The notes under the pieces are model-generated. The model did no database searches. It was not told the origin of the DNA and saw only the letters and a program-made list of their open reading frames with translations. Made by a program: the position numbers and the translations under genes. Positions 8,367 to 17,681 of a DNA stretch of 64,000 nt are shown here, in pieces. This DNA is from Pelagibacterales bacterium SAG-MED50 (GTDB taxonomy: Bacteria > Pseudomonadota > Alphaproteobacteria > Pelagibacterales > Pelagibacteraceae): NCBI GenBank assembly GCA_014653385.1, contig JACWER010000001.1, positions 62,001 to 126,000 on the forward strand, read 5' to 3'. Positions within the stretch are counted from its first letter, which is position 1; the number at the start of each line of letters is the position of its first letter.

Positions 8367-9776
8367 CTATATTTTGTGATAGTTATCAACACCAACTGTG
8401 TAGTTAGTTCCCGCTAATGGAACTTTTGCTAAAGCAGATGCTTCTGTAGTTAATGCAGCTAAATCTTCAGGTTCTAAAGAATGAATATTAGTTTTACCAC
8501 ATGCTCTTGCTAAAAGTTGAGCTTCTAAAGTCATTGAATGAAGATAGTTGTAAACTCTTAGTGCAGCATCATCAGGATTTAATCTAGCTCTTAGTTTAGG
8601 ATCCTGTGTTGCTACACCAACTGGACAACGACCAGTATGGCAGTGGTAACACTCACCAGCTTTTACACCCATTTCTTTTTCAAAATTAGCTTCTGGGATG
8701 TCTTTGTTGCAGTTCAAAGCAATCATAGATCCAGTACCAATTGCAATTGCATCAGCACCTAAAGCTAGAGCTTTAGCCATATCAGCACCATCTCTTACAC
8801 CACCAGCATAAATTAAAGTTACTTTTCCAGTTTTACCAACATCATCAATCGCTCTTCTAGCTTCTCTAATGGCAGCAATTCCAGGAATACCAGTGTTTGC
8901 AGCAGCAATGTGAGGTCCAGCTCCAGTAGAACCTTCCATTCCATCTAAATAGATAGAGTCAGGATCACATTTTGCAGCCATACGAACATCGTCATAAACT
9001 TTTGATGCTCCAAGTTTTAACTGAATTGGAACTTTATTTTTTGTTAATTGTCTTAACTCTTCAACTTTTAGAGCTAAATCATCTGGACCTAACCAGTCAG
9101 GATGACGAGCAGGTGATCTTTGGTCAATACCTGATGGTAGTGATCTCATTTCAGCTACTTGGTCAGTTACTTTTTGACCCATTAGGTGTCCACCCATTCC
9201 AACTTTTTGACCTTGACCGATGAAAACTTCAATTCCATCTGCAAGCTGAGCATGATGAGGATTAAATCCATATCTTGATTGAATACATTGGTAATACCAT
9301 TTTTCAGAATATCTTCTTTCATCAGGTATCATTCCACCTTCACCAGAACAAGTAGCACTACCAGCCATAGTAGCTCCTCTTGCTAATGCAGTTTTTGCTT
9401 CATAAGAAAGTGCTCCAAAACTCATACCAGTAATATAAACAGGAATGTCTAACTCAATTGGATTTTCACATCTTGGACCAATTACAGTTTTAGTTTCACA
9501 TTTTTCTCTGTAACCTTCAATTACAAATCTGGTAAGTGTTCCTGGTAAAAAAACTAGATCATCAAATGTAGGAATTTTTTTCATTAATGCCATTCCACGC
9601 ATTCTGTATCTTCCTAACTGAGCTTTAATATGAATATCATCTATAACCTCAGGAGTAAAAATAGCATTATGACCTAATAAACTTTTGTTTCTTTTTCCTT
9701 CTTCATGGGCATGAACATCAGCTTTTCCACCAACACTTCCATTACCATTTTTCTTTTTAGATTTTTTTTTAGGCAT
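8367..9776 (-). CDS. FMN-binding glutamate synthase-like subunit, second paralogue (GlxD/MgsC-like)
   Basis: SFGALSYEAKTALARGA, GGVRDGADMAKALALGADAIAIG, CYHCHTGRCPVGVATQDP; paralogous to 3073-4380 with extended N-terminus. Confidence 0.8.
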   Translation of the reverse strand: MPKKKSKKKNGNGSVGGKADVHAHEEGKRNKSLLGHNAIFTPEVIDDIHIKAQLGRYRMRGMALMKKIPTFDDLVFLPGTLTRFVIEGYREKCETKTVIGPRCENPIELDIPVYITGMSFGALSYEAKTALARGATMAGSATCSGEGGMIPDERRYSEKWYYQCIQSRYGFNPHHAQLADGIEVFIGQGQKVGMGGHLMGQKVTDQVAEMRSLPSGIDQRSPARHPDWLGPDDLALKVEELRQLTKNKVPIQLKLGASKVYDDVRMAAKCDPDSIYLDGMEGSTGAGPHIAAANTGIPGIAAIREARRAIDDVGKTGKVTLIYAGGVRDGADMAKALALGADAIAIGTGSMIALNCNKDIPEANFEKEMGVKAGECYHCHTGRCPVGVATQDPKLRARLNPDDAALRVYNYLHSMTLEAQLLARACGKTNIHSLEPEDLAALTTEASALAKVPLAGTNYTVGVDNYHKI

Positions 9777-10630
9777 TAAATTGCTCCTTTCTTCTCTGTA
9801 GGTTCTAAATTATCGTAATTCCAAAGTTTTTTACCAGCTACAATTTTTTTCATTTTACTGACATCAAAATTTTCACCAATTTCTGCAACTTTTAATTTTC
9901 TTGTAAGCCAATCTTGGTCACTTTTAGTAAGTTCTGCATCAACAGCATCACTACCATAAGATCCAATGCTGCCACCAATAAAAATTGTCCCATCGTACAT
10001 AGAGTCACCCAAATTTATTCCAACATCTCCTAGAATAATTATTCTTCCTCTTTGCATCATAAAGCCTGTAAATGCACCGGCATCACCACCAATAATAATA
10101 GTTCCACCTTTCATATCAATACCAGTTCTTGCACCAACACTACCTTTGCAGATCAAATCTCCACCTCTAATAGCTGCACCAAAACAAGATCCTGCATTTT
10201 TTTCAATAACAACTTTACCTGCCATTAAATTTTCAGCACAAGACCAACCAACTCTGCCGTTAATTCTAACGGTAGGGCCATCGCATGAACCCATACCAAA
10301 GTAACCTAAACTTCCTTCAAAAATTAAGTTTAATTTATTTAAAATTCCAACACCTAAACTATGTTTTCCCTGTGGGTTTTTGATTACAATTGTTCCATAA
10401 CCTTGGCTCATTAAATTATCGATTTCTTTATTAGCTTCTGGGGCTGACATTTCTTTAACATCAAGATCTGTTCTCTTGTTAAAATCAACATCATAAGTAC
10501 CAAAGTAATAGAAGTTTTCAGCCTCATCAGGGTTAAAAAACTTCTGTTGAGTTCTCCCTGTTAAAACTTCAGTGTGCATACCCATTGACTGGGCTTTTGA
10601 TTTCTTCTCGCTCGTTTTTAGATTTGCCAT
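9776..10630 (-). CDS. GXGXG-domain glutamate synthase-like subunit, second paralogue (GlxC/MgsB-like)
   Basis: GXGXG repeats (GSLGYFGMGSCDGPTVRINGRVGWSCAENLMAGKV...GGDAGAFTGFMMQRGRIIILGDVG). Confidence 0.8.
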   Translation of the reverse strand: MANLKTSEKKSKAQSMGMHTEVLTGRTQQKFFNPDEAENFYYFGTYDVDFNKRTDLDVKEMSAPEANKEIDNLMSQGYGTIVIKNPQGKHSLGVGILNKLNLIFEGSLGYFGMGSCDGPTVRINGRVGWSCAENLMAGKVVIEKNAGSCFGAAIRGGDLICKGSVGARTGIDMKGGTIIIGGDAGAFTGFMMQRGRIIILGDVGINLGDSMYDGTIFIGGSIGSYGSDAVDAELTKSDQDWLTRKLKVAEIGENFDVSKMKKIVAGKKLWNYDNLEPTEKKGAI

Positions 10631-11562
10631 ACTTTTACCTCTCCATCAAATGGATCATATGTATCAATTTCTTGTGGAAGAACTGATCTGATCGCTATTT
10701 CTTCTGAGCCCATTGCAACTAAATCATCAGATTCGTAAAGAACCAATGGTTTTGCAGCCATAGTGTCTTTTGCCATTCCTAATGAATCTTTTGTTGCAAC
10801 AAAATAAGTAAATACCCCATCAAGACCTGTTAGCGATGATTTCATTCCTTCTTCAAGACTTGCACCTTCTCTCATTTTTTGAGCAATATAAACTGCAATT
10901 AATTCAGAGTCGCATTCAGACATAAATCTCATTCCTTTATTTTCTAACATTCTTCTGTTGTTCCAGTAATTAGTTAACTGGCCATTATGAACTACTGAAA
11001 CATCACTAAAAGGATAACCCCAAAAAGGGTGAGCAGATTTAATATCCACACCTGACTCTGTAGCCATTCTAGCATGACCGATAGCGTGAGTTCCAACAAG
11101 CTTGTCTAATGAATATCTATCACAAACCATTTTTGCATTACCTAGATCTTTAATAACTTCCAATGATTTACCCATTGAAAGAATTTCAACTCCTGGAATA
11201 CTTTCTATTTTCTGTGAAAACTCTAGTAGGTCTTTTGCATCATATTTAATCTCATATCTTAAAGAGTATGGCAAAGTTCTTTCTTCTTTAATTACTCTTG
11301 CTCCCATTTCCGAAAGGTATTGATCAACTATTTTTTTTCTTTCGTCATAAACAGACACATCTTCCATAATTGAAGAGCTTCCCTCTCCAACATTCTCTCC
11401 AACTTTAAATCGCATGATAAAGTTCTCTCCATCTGTATCACCGTATAGTGCATATCCAGTTGAATCTTCACCTCTATGTTTTAATGCTTGAAGCATACCT
11501 TGTAGTTCGCTTCCAACATTAGAAGATTTTCCTCTATGAATTAAACCTGCAATTCCACACAT
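10618..11562 (-). CDS. Class II glutamine amidotransferase, second paralogue (GlxB/MgsA-like)
   Basis: MCGIAGLIHRG, KHRGEDSTGYA, GHARMATESGVD, VVHNGQLTNY. Confidence 0.8.
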   Translation of the reverse strand: MCGIAGLIHRGKSSNVGSELQGMLQALKHRGEDSTGYALYGDTDGENFIMRFKVGENVGEGSSSIMEDVSVYDERKKIVDQYLSEMGARVIKEERTLPYSLRYEIKYDAKDLLEFSQKIESIPGVEILSMGKSLEVIKDLGNAKMVCDRYSLDKLVGTHAIGHARMATESGVDIKSAHPFWGYPFSDVSVVHNGQLTNYWNNRRMLENKGMRFMSECDSELIAVYIAQKMREGASLEEGMKSSLTGLDGVFTYFVATKDSLGMAKDTMAAKPLVLYESDDLVAMGSEEIAIRSVLPQEIDTYDPFDGEVKVWQI

Positions 11563-11592
11563 ATGTTTTACCCCTTCTATTTTATTAAAGAC

Positions 11593-13062
11593 CTATGGTA
11601 GGCAATCAAGATAAGTATCCAGATCCCACTGAGTTGTTGCGCCTAAAAATCTTTCCCATTCATCATTTTTATACCAATGAAAAACTTTATACATTTCATC
11701 TGGCATAGCTGATTTAATAACTTTATCTTCAGCTAAACGATCTAATGCTTCACCAAGACTTAAAGGTAATTTTTTAACTTCTTTACCAGCTGCTTGAGCC
11801 TCATACATACTTCTAGACTCAGGTTTCCCTGGATCGATATTATTTGTAAGTCCATCATCAAAACATTTTAATAGTCCAGAGCCCATTAAATATGGATTAT
11901 GCATTGAGTCAACTGATCGATATTCAAATCTTCCAGGTGCAGATACTCTTAATCCACAAGTTCTGTTTTGATATCCCCAATCAGCATAAACAGGAGCCCA
12001 AAAACCAGTGTCCCATAATCTTCTATAAGAATTTACTGTAGATGATCCAATTGCAGTTAAAGCACCTAAATGTTTCATTACTCCACCAATTGCTTTTAAG
12101 CCAACTTTACCAGGTAGCTGAACATCTTTAGTATCTGGCATAAATGTGTTTGTTCCACCTTCAACGTAAGTAAATACTTCATCCATAGCAGGTAATGATT
12201 TATGAGATAATTTATTAATCTTATCTTTTCCACCCTTCCATAAAGACATGTTTGTATGACAACCACTTGCAGACACACCCATAAAAGGTTTGGTCATAAA
12301 GCAAGCTATTAAATTAAATTCTCTAGCAACTTGTGCACAAATTTGTCTGTAAGTAGAAAGCCTGTCTGCATTTCTTAAAACATCATCATACATCCAGTTT
12401 AATTCTAGTTGTCCTGGAGCATCTTCATGATCTCCTTGAATCATGTCAAATCCCATTGCTCTAGCATATTCAAAAACCTTCATGAACACTGGTCTTAACG
12501 ATTCAAATTGATCTATATGATAACAATAAGGTTTAGAGAAACCTTTACCAGTTGGAGTACCATCTTCATTTTTTGTTAACCACATCATTTCTGGTTCAGT
12601 TCCAACTCGTAATTGATAACCATGTTTTTTCTTAAATTCTTGAGCGTGAATTCTTAAATTACCACGACAATCAGAAGTTAAATGAGCACCTGGGTTTTCT
12701 CTTTCTTCTCTGTTTCTAAAACAAGTGACAAATACTCTTGCAACTTTTTTGTCCCAAGGTAATTGACAGAAAGTTTCTGGATCTGGAATACCAACCAGTT
12801 CTTTTGCTTCTGGCCCATAACCAATATAATTACCATGACGGTCAGTAAATAAGTTCGCAGTTGCACCATAAACTAATTGAAAACCTTTTTCACAAGTTCT
12901 TTCCCAGTGGTCAGTGGGAATACCTTTTCCAACAACTCTTCCAGTTACAGATATGAATTGAAAAAAAATATATTCGATACCAAGTTCATTTATTTTTGAT
13001 CTAACTTGCTTGACTAATTTGGATCTACCTGGTTGATTTACATGTTTTTCTAGGTCAGTCAT
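11593..13062 (-). CDS. Type III glutamine synthetase-like, second paralogue (489 aa)
   Basis: GTEPEMMWL, GDHEDAPGQLELNW, GVSASGCHTNMSLW, NRTCGLRVSAPGRFEYRSVD. Confidence 0.8.
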   Translation of the reverse strand: MTDLEKHVNQPGRSKLVKQVRSKINELGIEYIFFQFISVTGRVVGKGIPTDHWERTCEKGFQLVYGATANLFTDRHGNYIGYGPEAKELVGIPDPETFCQLPWDKKVARVFVTCFRNREERENPGAHLTSDCRGNLRIHAQEFKKKHGYQLRVGTEPEMMWLTKNEDGTPTGKGFSKPYCYHIDQFESLRPVFMKVFEYARAMGFDMIQGDHEDAPGQLELNWMYDDVLRNADRLSTYRQICAQVAREFNLIACFMTKPFMGVSASGCHTNMSLWKGGKDKINKLSHKSLPAMDEVFTYVEGGTNTFMPDTKDVQLPGKVGLKAIGGVMKHLGALTAIGSSTVNSYRRLWDTGFWAPVYADWGYQNRTCGLRVSAPGRFEYRSVDSMHNPYLMGSGLLKCFDDGLTNNIDPGKPESRSMYEAQAAGKEVKKLPLSLGEALDRLAEDKVIKSAMPDEMYKVFHWYKNDEWERFLGATTQWDLDTYLDCLP

Positions 13063-13182
13063 TGTGTTCCCCCTTAAGAATAAATTTTTATTAAGGAAAC
13101 GTTAGCTGAAAAATTAATTTGTGTCTAATTTTTGTTGACTATAATAATTATATATAAATTTTATAAGTATTAGATTAAAAAA

Positions 13183-14511
13183 TTAACTCCAAGGAAATGG
13201 GCTGTTCGAAGTAGGGTGAAGTTCACCTTTCTCGTAACGGTTGAATCTAAAAGGTTTAAGTAAATCACTTTCAGTTCCAAGAATTTCTTTTGCAACAAGT
13301 TCACCAACACCAATCATTTTATATCCGTGGTTTGCATCAGCAATCATGTAAACGTTTTCTAAAAATCTATCAAAGATTGGAAAAGAGTCTGGCGTCATAC
13401 ATCCAAGACCTCCTGATGGACCTTTTCTATAAAGATCAGACTTACCTTCAAATCTTTTTTGACAATGAGCTAAAGCCGAGCACCACATATCATTGAAAGC
13501 TTCTGTAGTTTGGAATTCTGGAGATTCAATTCCATATGGATCTACATTTACTTGATCAAAATGTTTATCAACTATGTAAGGAGAAGTTCCACCTTGAACA
13601 CCTAATCCTTCGATGTCTGGCTTGTAATAAATTCCCCAAATTTTATCTGTGATTAATTTTTTTGATTTATCTGAATATAATGGTGCAGTTGAATCTACAT
13701 GAATTACAGGAGGTTGTTGCCCATTATTCATTTTTAAAAAATCTGCATCAACACCAATCACACCTTCTTGAAGCATCCAGTATGTCCACATATCAGCTTC
13801 ATGCATTTTACCATCTTTATCTTTAATGTGTGCTGTTTTAGGAAGTTCTAGCATATTCCAAAAATCTCTTACCCAAGGTCCTGAACCAACTACTACTTGT
13901 TCACACTCTATAGTTCCTTTATCAGTTTCAACTCCTGTTACTGCTTTACTGTTACTTCCTCTTTTAAAACCTGTAACTGTTACACCTTTCATCACTTGAA
14001 CACCATTTGAAGTCGATTTATTTTCTAGAGCTTTAATAGAGTCTTTGTTAAATGCGTAACCACCTTTTTTTTCATGAAGAACTGAAGTGATACCTTGAGC
14101 TTGCCAATCATCAAACATGCCTTTCATGTAATCTGTACAATCTTTTTCACCTTCTATAAATTCTGAGTCGTAACCAATAGCTTTTTGTTGCTCATAAATA
14201 GTTGCAACATCTTCATGCATAACTTCTGGGGAAATTTGTAAATATCCTACTGCATTATATTTAAATGCTTTGGGATCACTTTCCCAAACTGAAACTGAAT
14301 GAGCCATTAGCTCTCTCATAGCTGGTTGAAAATAATTATTTCTTACTACACCACATGCAATTCCACTTGCTCCTGCAGCTATATCTTTTTTTTCTAATAC
14401 AACAATATCACCTGGATTTTTATATGTTTCAGAAAGTTTCCAAGCGGTGCTTAAACCATGAATTCCACCGCCAATAATAACTACTTTAGCTTTATTTGGT
14501 AAAGTTGACAT
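13183..14511 (-). CDS. FAD-dependent amine oxidoreductase (DAO family; sarcosine oxidase beta-like)
   Basis: N-terminal KVVIIGGGIHGLSTAWKL dinucleotide-binding motif; C-terminal GGLGCMTPDSFPIFDR...NHGYKMIGVGELVA. Confidence 0.75.
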   Translation of the reverse strand: MSTLPNKAKVVIIGGGIHGLSTAWKLSETYKNPGDIVVLEKKDIAAGASGIACGVVRNNYFQPAMRELMAHSVSVWESDPKAFKYNAVGYLQISPEVMHEDVATIYEQQKAIGYDSEFIEGEKDCTDYMKGMFDDWQAQGITSVLHEKKGGYAFNKDSIKALENKSTSNGVQVMKGVTVTGFKRGSNSKAVTGVETDKGTIECEQVVVGSGPWVRDFWNMLELPKTAHIKDKDGKMHEADMWTYWMLQEGVIGVDADFLKMNNGQQPPVIHVDSTAPLYSDKSKKLITDKIWGIYYKPDIEGLGVQGGTSPYIVDKHFDQVNVDPYGIESPEFQTTEAFNDMWCSALAHCQKRFEGKSDLYRKGPSGGLGCMTPDSFPIFDRFLENVYMIADANHGYKMIGVGELVAKEILGTESDLLKPFRFNRYEKGELHPTSNSPFPWS

Positions 14512-14653
14512 ATATGACTGAGTATTAACAAAATAAGATTATGATGAAAGTATTATTTATAGTACTAAAATTTATATATATATTTAATACAATTAAATTA
14601 TTTGTATTTAATATTATTTTAATAAATATTAAATTAACTTAATTTTAGCAATT

Positions 14654-15589
14654 ATGAGCCATAAATACTATAAACCGGCAAGATCCAGACTTCAAAGAAG
14701 TGAGTTGGCTGTTCCAGGCTCTTCGCCAAAAATGTTTGAGAAGGCTTTAAATTCGTCAGCAGATTATATTTTTTTAGATTTAGAAGATGCAGTTTCTCCA
14801 AATGATAAAATATCAGCAAGAGCAAATATTATAAAAGCTCTTAATGAAATGAATTGGAGAGATAATGGAAAAACAATTTCAGTTAGAATTAATAGTCTTG
14901 ATACACATTATATGTATAGCGATTTAGTAGAAATTGTTGAACAAGCTGGTGAAAATATTGATACCATTTTAGTTCCTAAAGCTGGAACCGGCAGCGATGT
15001 TTATATGGTTGATTGTTTGTTGACACAAATAGAGACTAACAAAAAATTAAAAAATAAAATTGGTATAGAGTGTTTAATTGAAACTGCCTTAGGAATGTCA
15101 AATATTAAAGAAATTGCAAAATCAAGTGAGAGACTGGAAGCATTGCATTTTGGTGTTGCAGATTATGCAGCTAGTTTAAGAGCTAGAACAGTTGTGATTG
15201 GTGGTTTAAACCCTGATTATCCAGGAGATCAGTGGCATCACGGATTATCAGAATTAGTTATGACTTGTAGAGCTTACGGATTAAGAGCAATCGATGGACC
15301 ATTTGGAGATTTCAATGATCCTGAAGCTTACATTGCTGCAGCAAAACGTGGTGCAGCTATTGGAATAGAAGGTAAGTGGGCAATACATCCATCTCAAATT
15401 GAATTAGCTAATGATGTTTTTTCTCCACCCAAGACAGAGGTAAATAAAGCTAAAAGAATTTTAGAAGAATTAGATAAAGCAGCTAAAGAAGGAAAAGGAG
15501 CTGCTCAACTTGATGGTAGAATGATAGATGCTGCATCTGCTAGGATGGCTGAAAATATTGTTAACATTGATAAATTAATTAATAACTAA
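14654..15589 (+). CDS. mcl: L-malyl-CoA lyase (CitE/HpcH family)
   Basis: RLQRSELAVPGSSPKMFEKA, FLDLEDAVSPNDK, ECLIETALGM, FGVADYAASLRART, IDGPFGDF, GIEGKWAIHPSQI; resembles methylotroph serine-cycle malyl-CoA lyase from memory. Confidence 0.8.
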   Translation: MSHKYYKPARSRLQRSELAVPGSSPKMFEKALNSSADYIFLDLEDAVSPNDKISARANIIKALNEMNWRDNGKTISVRINSLDTHYMYSDLVEIVEQAGENIDTILVPKAGTGSDVYMVDCLLTQIETNKKLKNKIGIECLIETALGMSNIKEIAKSSERLEALHFGVADYAASLRARTVVIGGLNPDYPGDQWHHGLSELVMTCRAYGLRAIDGPFGDFNDPEAYIAAAKRGAAIGIEGKWAIHPSQIELANDVFSPPKTEVNKAKRILEELDKAAKEGKGAAQLDGRMIDAASARMAENIVNIDKLINN

Positions 15590-15594
15590 TAATT

Positions 15595-16755
15595 ATGGAT
15601 ATACACGAATACCAAGCAAAAGAAATTTTATCAAATTTTGGAGTAACAATACCAAGAGGTGGAATTGTTTATAGCCCAGAGACTGCAGAAAATAAGGCTA
15701 GAGAAATTGGTGGATCAAAATGGGTTGTTAAAGCACAAATTCATTCAGGTGCCAGAGGAAAAGCAGGTGGAATTATTATTTGTAATTCACCTTTAGAAGT
15801 TGCTCAGGCTACAGATAAGTTGTTAGGAAAAAAACTTGTTACAAATCAAACGGGACCTGATGGGAAAATTATAAATAGAATTTATATTGAGGAAGCAACA
15901 GATATTGAAAAAGAATTATATTTAGGTTTAGTTTTTGATAGAAGCTCAGAAAGCATAATGGTAGTAGCCTCAACGGAAGGAGGAATGAGTGTTGAAGAAA
16001 TTGCCAATGAAAAACCCGAGACAATTATAAGATCAAAAATAGAGGTTGCAGTGGGTTTTCAAAATTTTCAAGCTAGAGAACTTGCATTTGGATTAGGTAT
16101 TGAGCCAGAATTGATTAGAAGGGCCTCAGAAACAATTATTGGATGTGCTAAAGCATTTAGTGAACTAGATGCAACAATGGTTGAGGTAAACCCATTAGTT
16201 ATTTCAAAACAAAAACAAATCTTAGCTTTAGATTGTAAAATGAGTTTTGATAACAATGCAATGTTTAGAAGAGATAAAGTTTCTGAATTAAGGGACAAAA
16301 CACAAGAAGACGAGAAAGAGGTTTATGCTTCTGATAGAGGATTAAATTATGTTAGTTTAGAAGGAAATATTGGAAATATAATTAATGGTGCTGGTCTAGC
16401 TATGGCGTCTATGGATATGATTAAACTAGCTGGAGGAGAGCCTGCGAATTTTCTTGATGTTGGCGGAGGAGCAACACCAGAAAAAATAGTAAAAGCTTTT
16501 AGACTAATTACTATGGATAAAAAAGTAAAAGTAATTCTTGTTAATATTTTTGCAGGTATTAATAGATGTGATTGGGTTGCAGAAGGAATAGTTCAAGCAC
16601 TTGAAAAAATAGAAATTAAGGTACCGTTAGTAATTAGATTAGCCGGAACAAATGTTGAAAAGGGAAATAAGATTCTTCAAGATAGTAACTTAAATTATAT
16701 TGAAGCGAATACATTGGAGGATGCAGCAAATAAAGCAGTTGCGGCACTAAAATAA
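15595..16755 (+). CDS. mtkA: Malate thiokinase (malate-CoA ligase) beta subunit
   Basis: MDIHEYQAKEIL, GARGKAGGI, GGEPANFLDVGGGA, NIFAGINRCDWVAEG; succinyl-CoA synthetase beta superfamily, closest in memory to MtkA. Confidence 0.75.
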   Translation: MDIHEYQAKEILSNFGVTIPRGGIVYSPETAENKAREIGGSKWVVKAQIHSGARGKAGGIIICNSPLEVAQATDKLLGKKLVTNQTGPDGKIINRIYIEEATDIEKELYLGLVFDRSSESIMVVASTEGGMSVEEIANEKPETIIRSKIEVAVGFQNFQARELAFGLGIEPELIRRASETIIGCAKAFSELDATMVEVNPLVISKQKQILALDCKMSFDNNAMFRRDKVSELRDKTQEDEKEVYASDRGLNYVSLEGNIGNIINGAGLAMASMDMIKLAGGEPANFLDVGGGATPEKIVKAFRLITMDKKVKVILVNIFAGINRCDWVAEGIVQALEKIEIKVPLVIRLAGTNVEKGNKILQDSNLNYIEANTLEDAANKAVAALK

Positions 16756-16759
16756 TCAA

Positions 16760-17647
16760 ATGGCAGTAGTAATTCAAAAAGATACAAAAATTTTAATCCA
16801 AGGGTTTACTGGAAAAATGGGAACATTTCATGCTGATGAAATGATAAAGTATGGATCTAATGTTGTTGGAGGCGTAACACCTGGAAAGGGTGGTCAAAAA
16901 CATTTAGATAGACCTGTATTCAATACAGTTAAAGATGCAGTTAAACATACTGGAGCGACTGCTTCGATATTATTTGTCCCACCAGCTTTTGCAGCCGATT
17001 CTGCAATGGAGGCAGCAGATGCGGGAATAAAAACTTGTGTTGCTATTGTTGATGGAATTCCTTCACATGACATGATTAGAATTAAAAGGTATATGCGAAG
17101 ATATTCAAGAAAAGAAAAAATGACTTTAGTTGGTCCGAATTGTGCTGGAATAATAAGCCCAGGTAAATCAATGTTGGGAATTATGCCAGGGCATATTTAT
17201 AAGGAAGGTAGAGTTGGAATTATTAGCAGATCTGGAACTTTAGGATATGAAGCAGCTCAACAATTAAAAAATCTAAATATAGGTGTCTCAACAAGCGTTG
17301 GTATTGGAGGTGATCCAATCAACGGTAGTTCCTTTAGAGACATTATAGAAAAATTTGAAACTGATGATGAGACAGATGTGATTTTAATGATTGGTGAAAT
17401 AGGTGGGCCACAGGAAGTTGCGGCAGGAGAGTTTGCAAAAGAAAATATGAAGAAACCCGTAGTAGGCTACATTGCAGGATTAACTGCTCCAAAAGGAAGA
17501 GTAATGGGTCATGCTGGTGCAATTGTATCAGCTTATGGTGAGAGTGCTGTTGAGAAGGTAGAACTTTTAAAAGAATGTGGTTTAACAATTTCTAAAAATC
17601 CTTCAGTTATGGGCGATACAGTAAAAGAAGTTTTAAGTAGAAAATAA
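16760..17647 (+). CDS. mtkB: Malate thiokinase (malate-CoA ligase) alpha subunit
   Basis: QGFTGKMGTFHADEMIKYGSNVVGGVTPGKGG, VGPNCAGIISPG, GHAGAIVSAYGESAVEK (phosphohistidine region). Confidence 0.75.
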   Translation: MAVVIQKDTKILIQGFTGKMGTFHADEMIKYGSNVVGGVTPGKGGQKHLDRPVFNTVKDAVKHTGATASILFVPPAFAADSAMEAADAGIKTCVAIVDGIPSHDMIRIKRYMRRYSRKEKMTLVGPNCAGIISPGKSMLGIMPGHIYKEGRVGIISRSGTLGYEAAQQLKNLNIGVSTSVGIGGDPINGSSFRDIIEKFETDDETDVILMIGEIGGPQEVAAGEFAKENMKKPVVGYIAGLTAPKGRVMGHAGAIVSAYGESAVEKVELLKECGLTISKNPSVMGDTVKEVLSRK

Positions 17648-17681
17648 AATTGTTCTTTTATTAAAGATTAATAAACTATAC

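Noticed and set aside
12096-12278. Same-strand alternative-frame ORFs inside GS2 (12096-12278, 12678-12869)
   Set aside because: Fully contained in another frame of a strong CDS, Leu/Ile-rich nonsense translation.
13120-13165. TTGACTATAATAATTATATATAA on plus strand as a promoter
   Set aside because: TTGACT and TATAAT are nearly adjacent with no 16-18 bp spacer, and it would fire antisense into the FAD gene.
14521-14650. tRNA or other structured RNA genes in spacers
   Set aside because: Spacers are short and AT-rich, with no cloverleaf-compatible GC-rich segments found by eye; a tRNAscan/Infernal run would be decisive.
14512-14653. Possible riboswitch (glycine or SAM type) in the divergent spacer before mcl
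   Set aside because: Almost pure A/T, no conserved riboswitch core or GC-rich stems visible; the same applied to other divergent spacers inspected.
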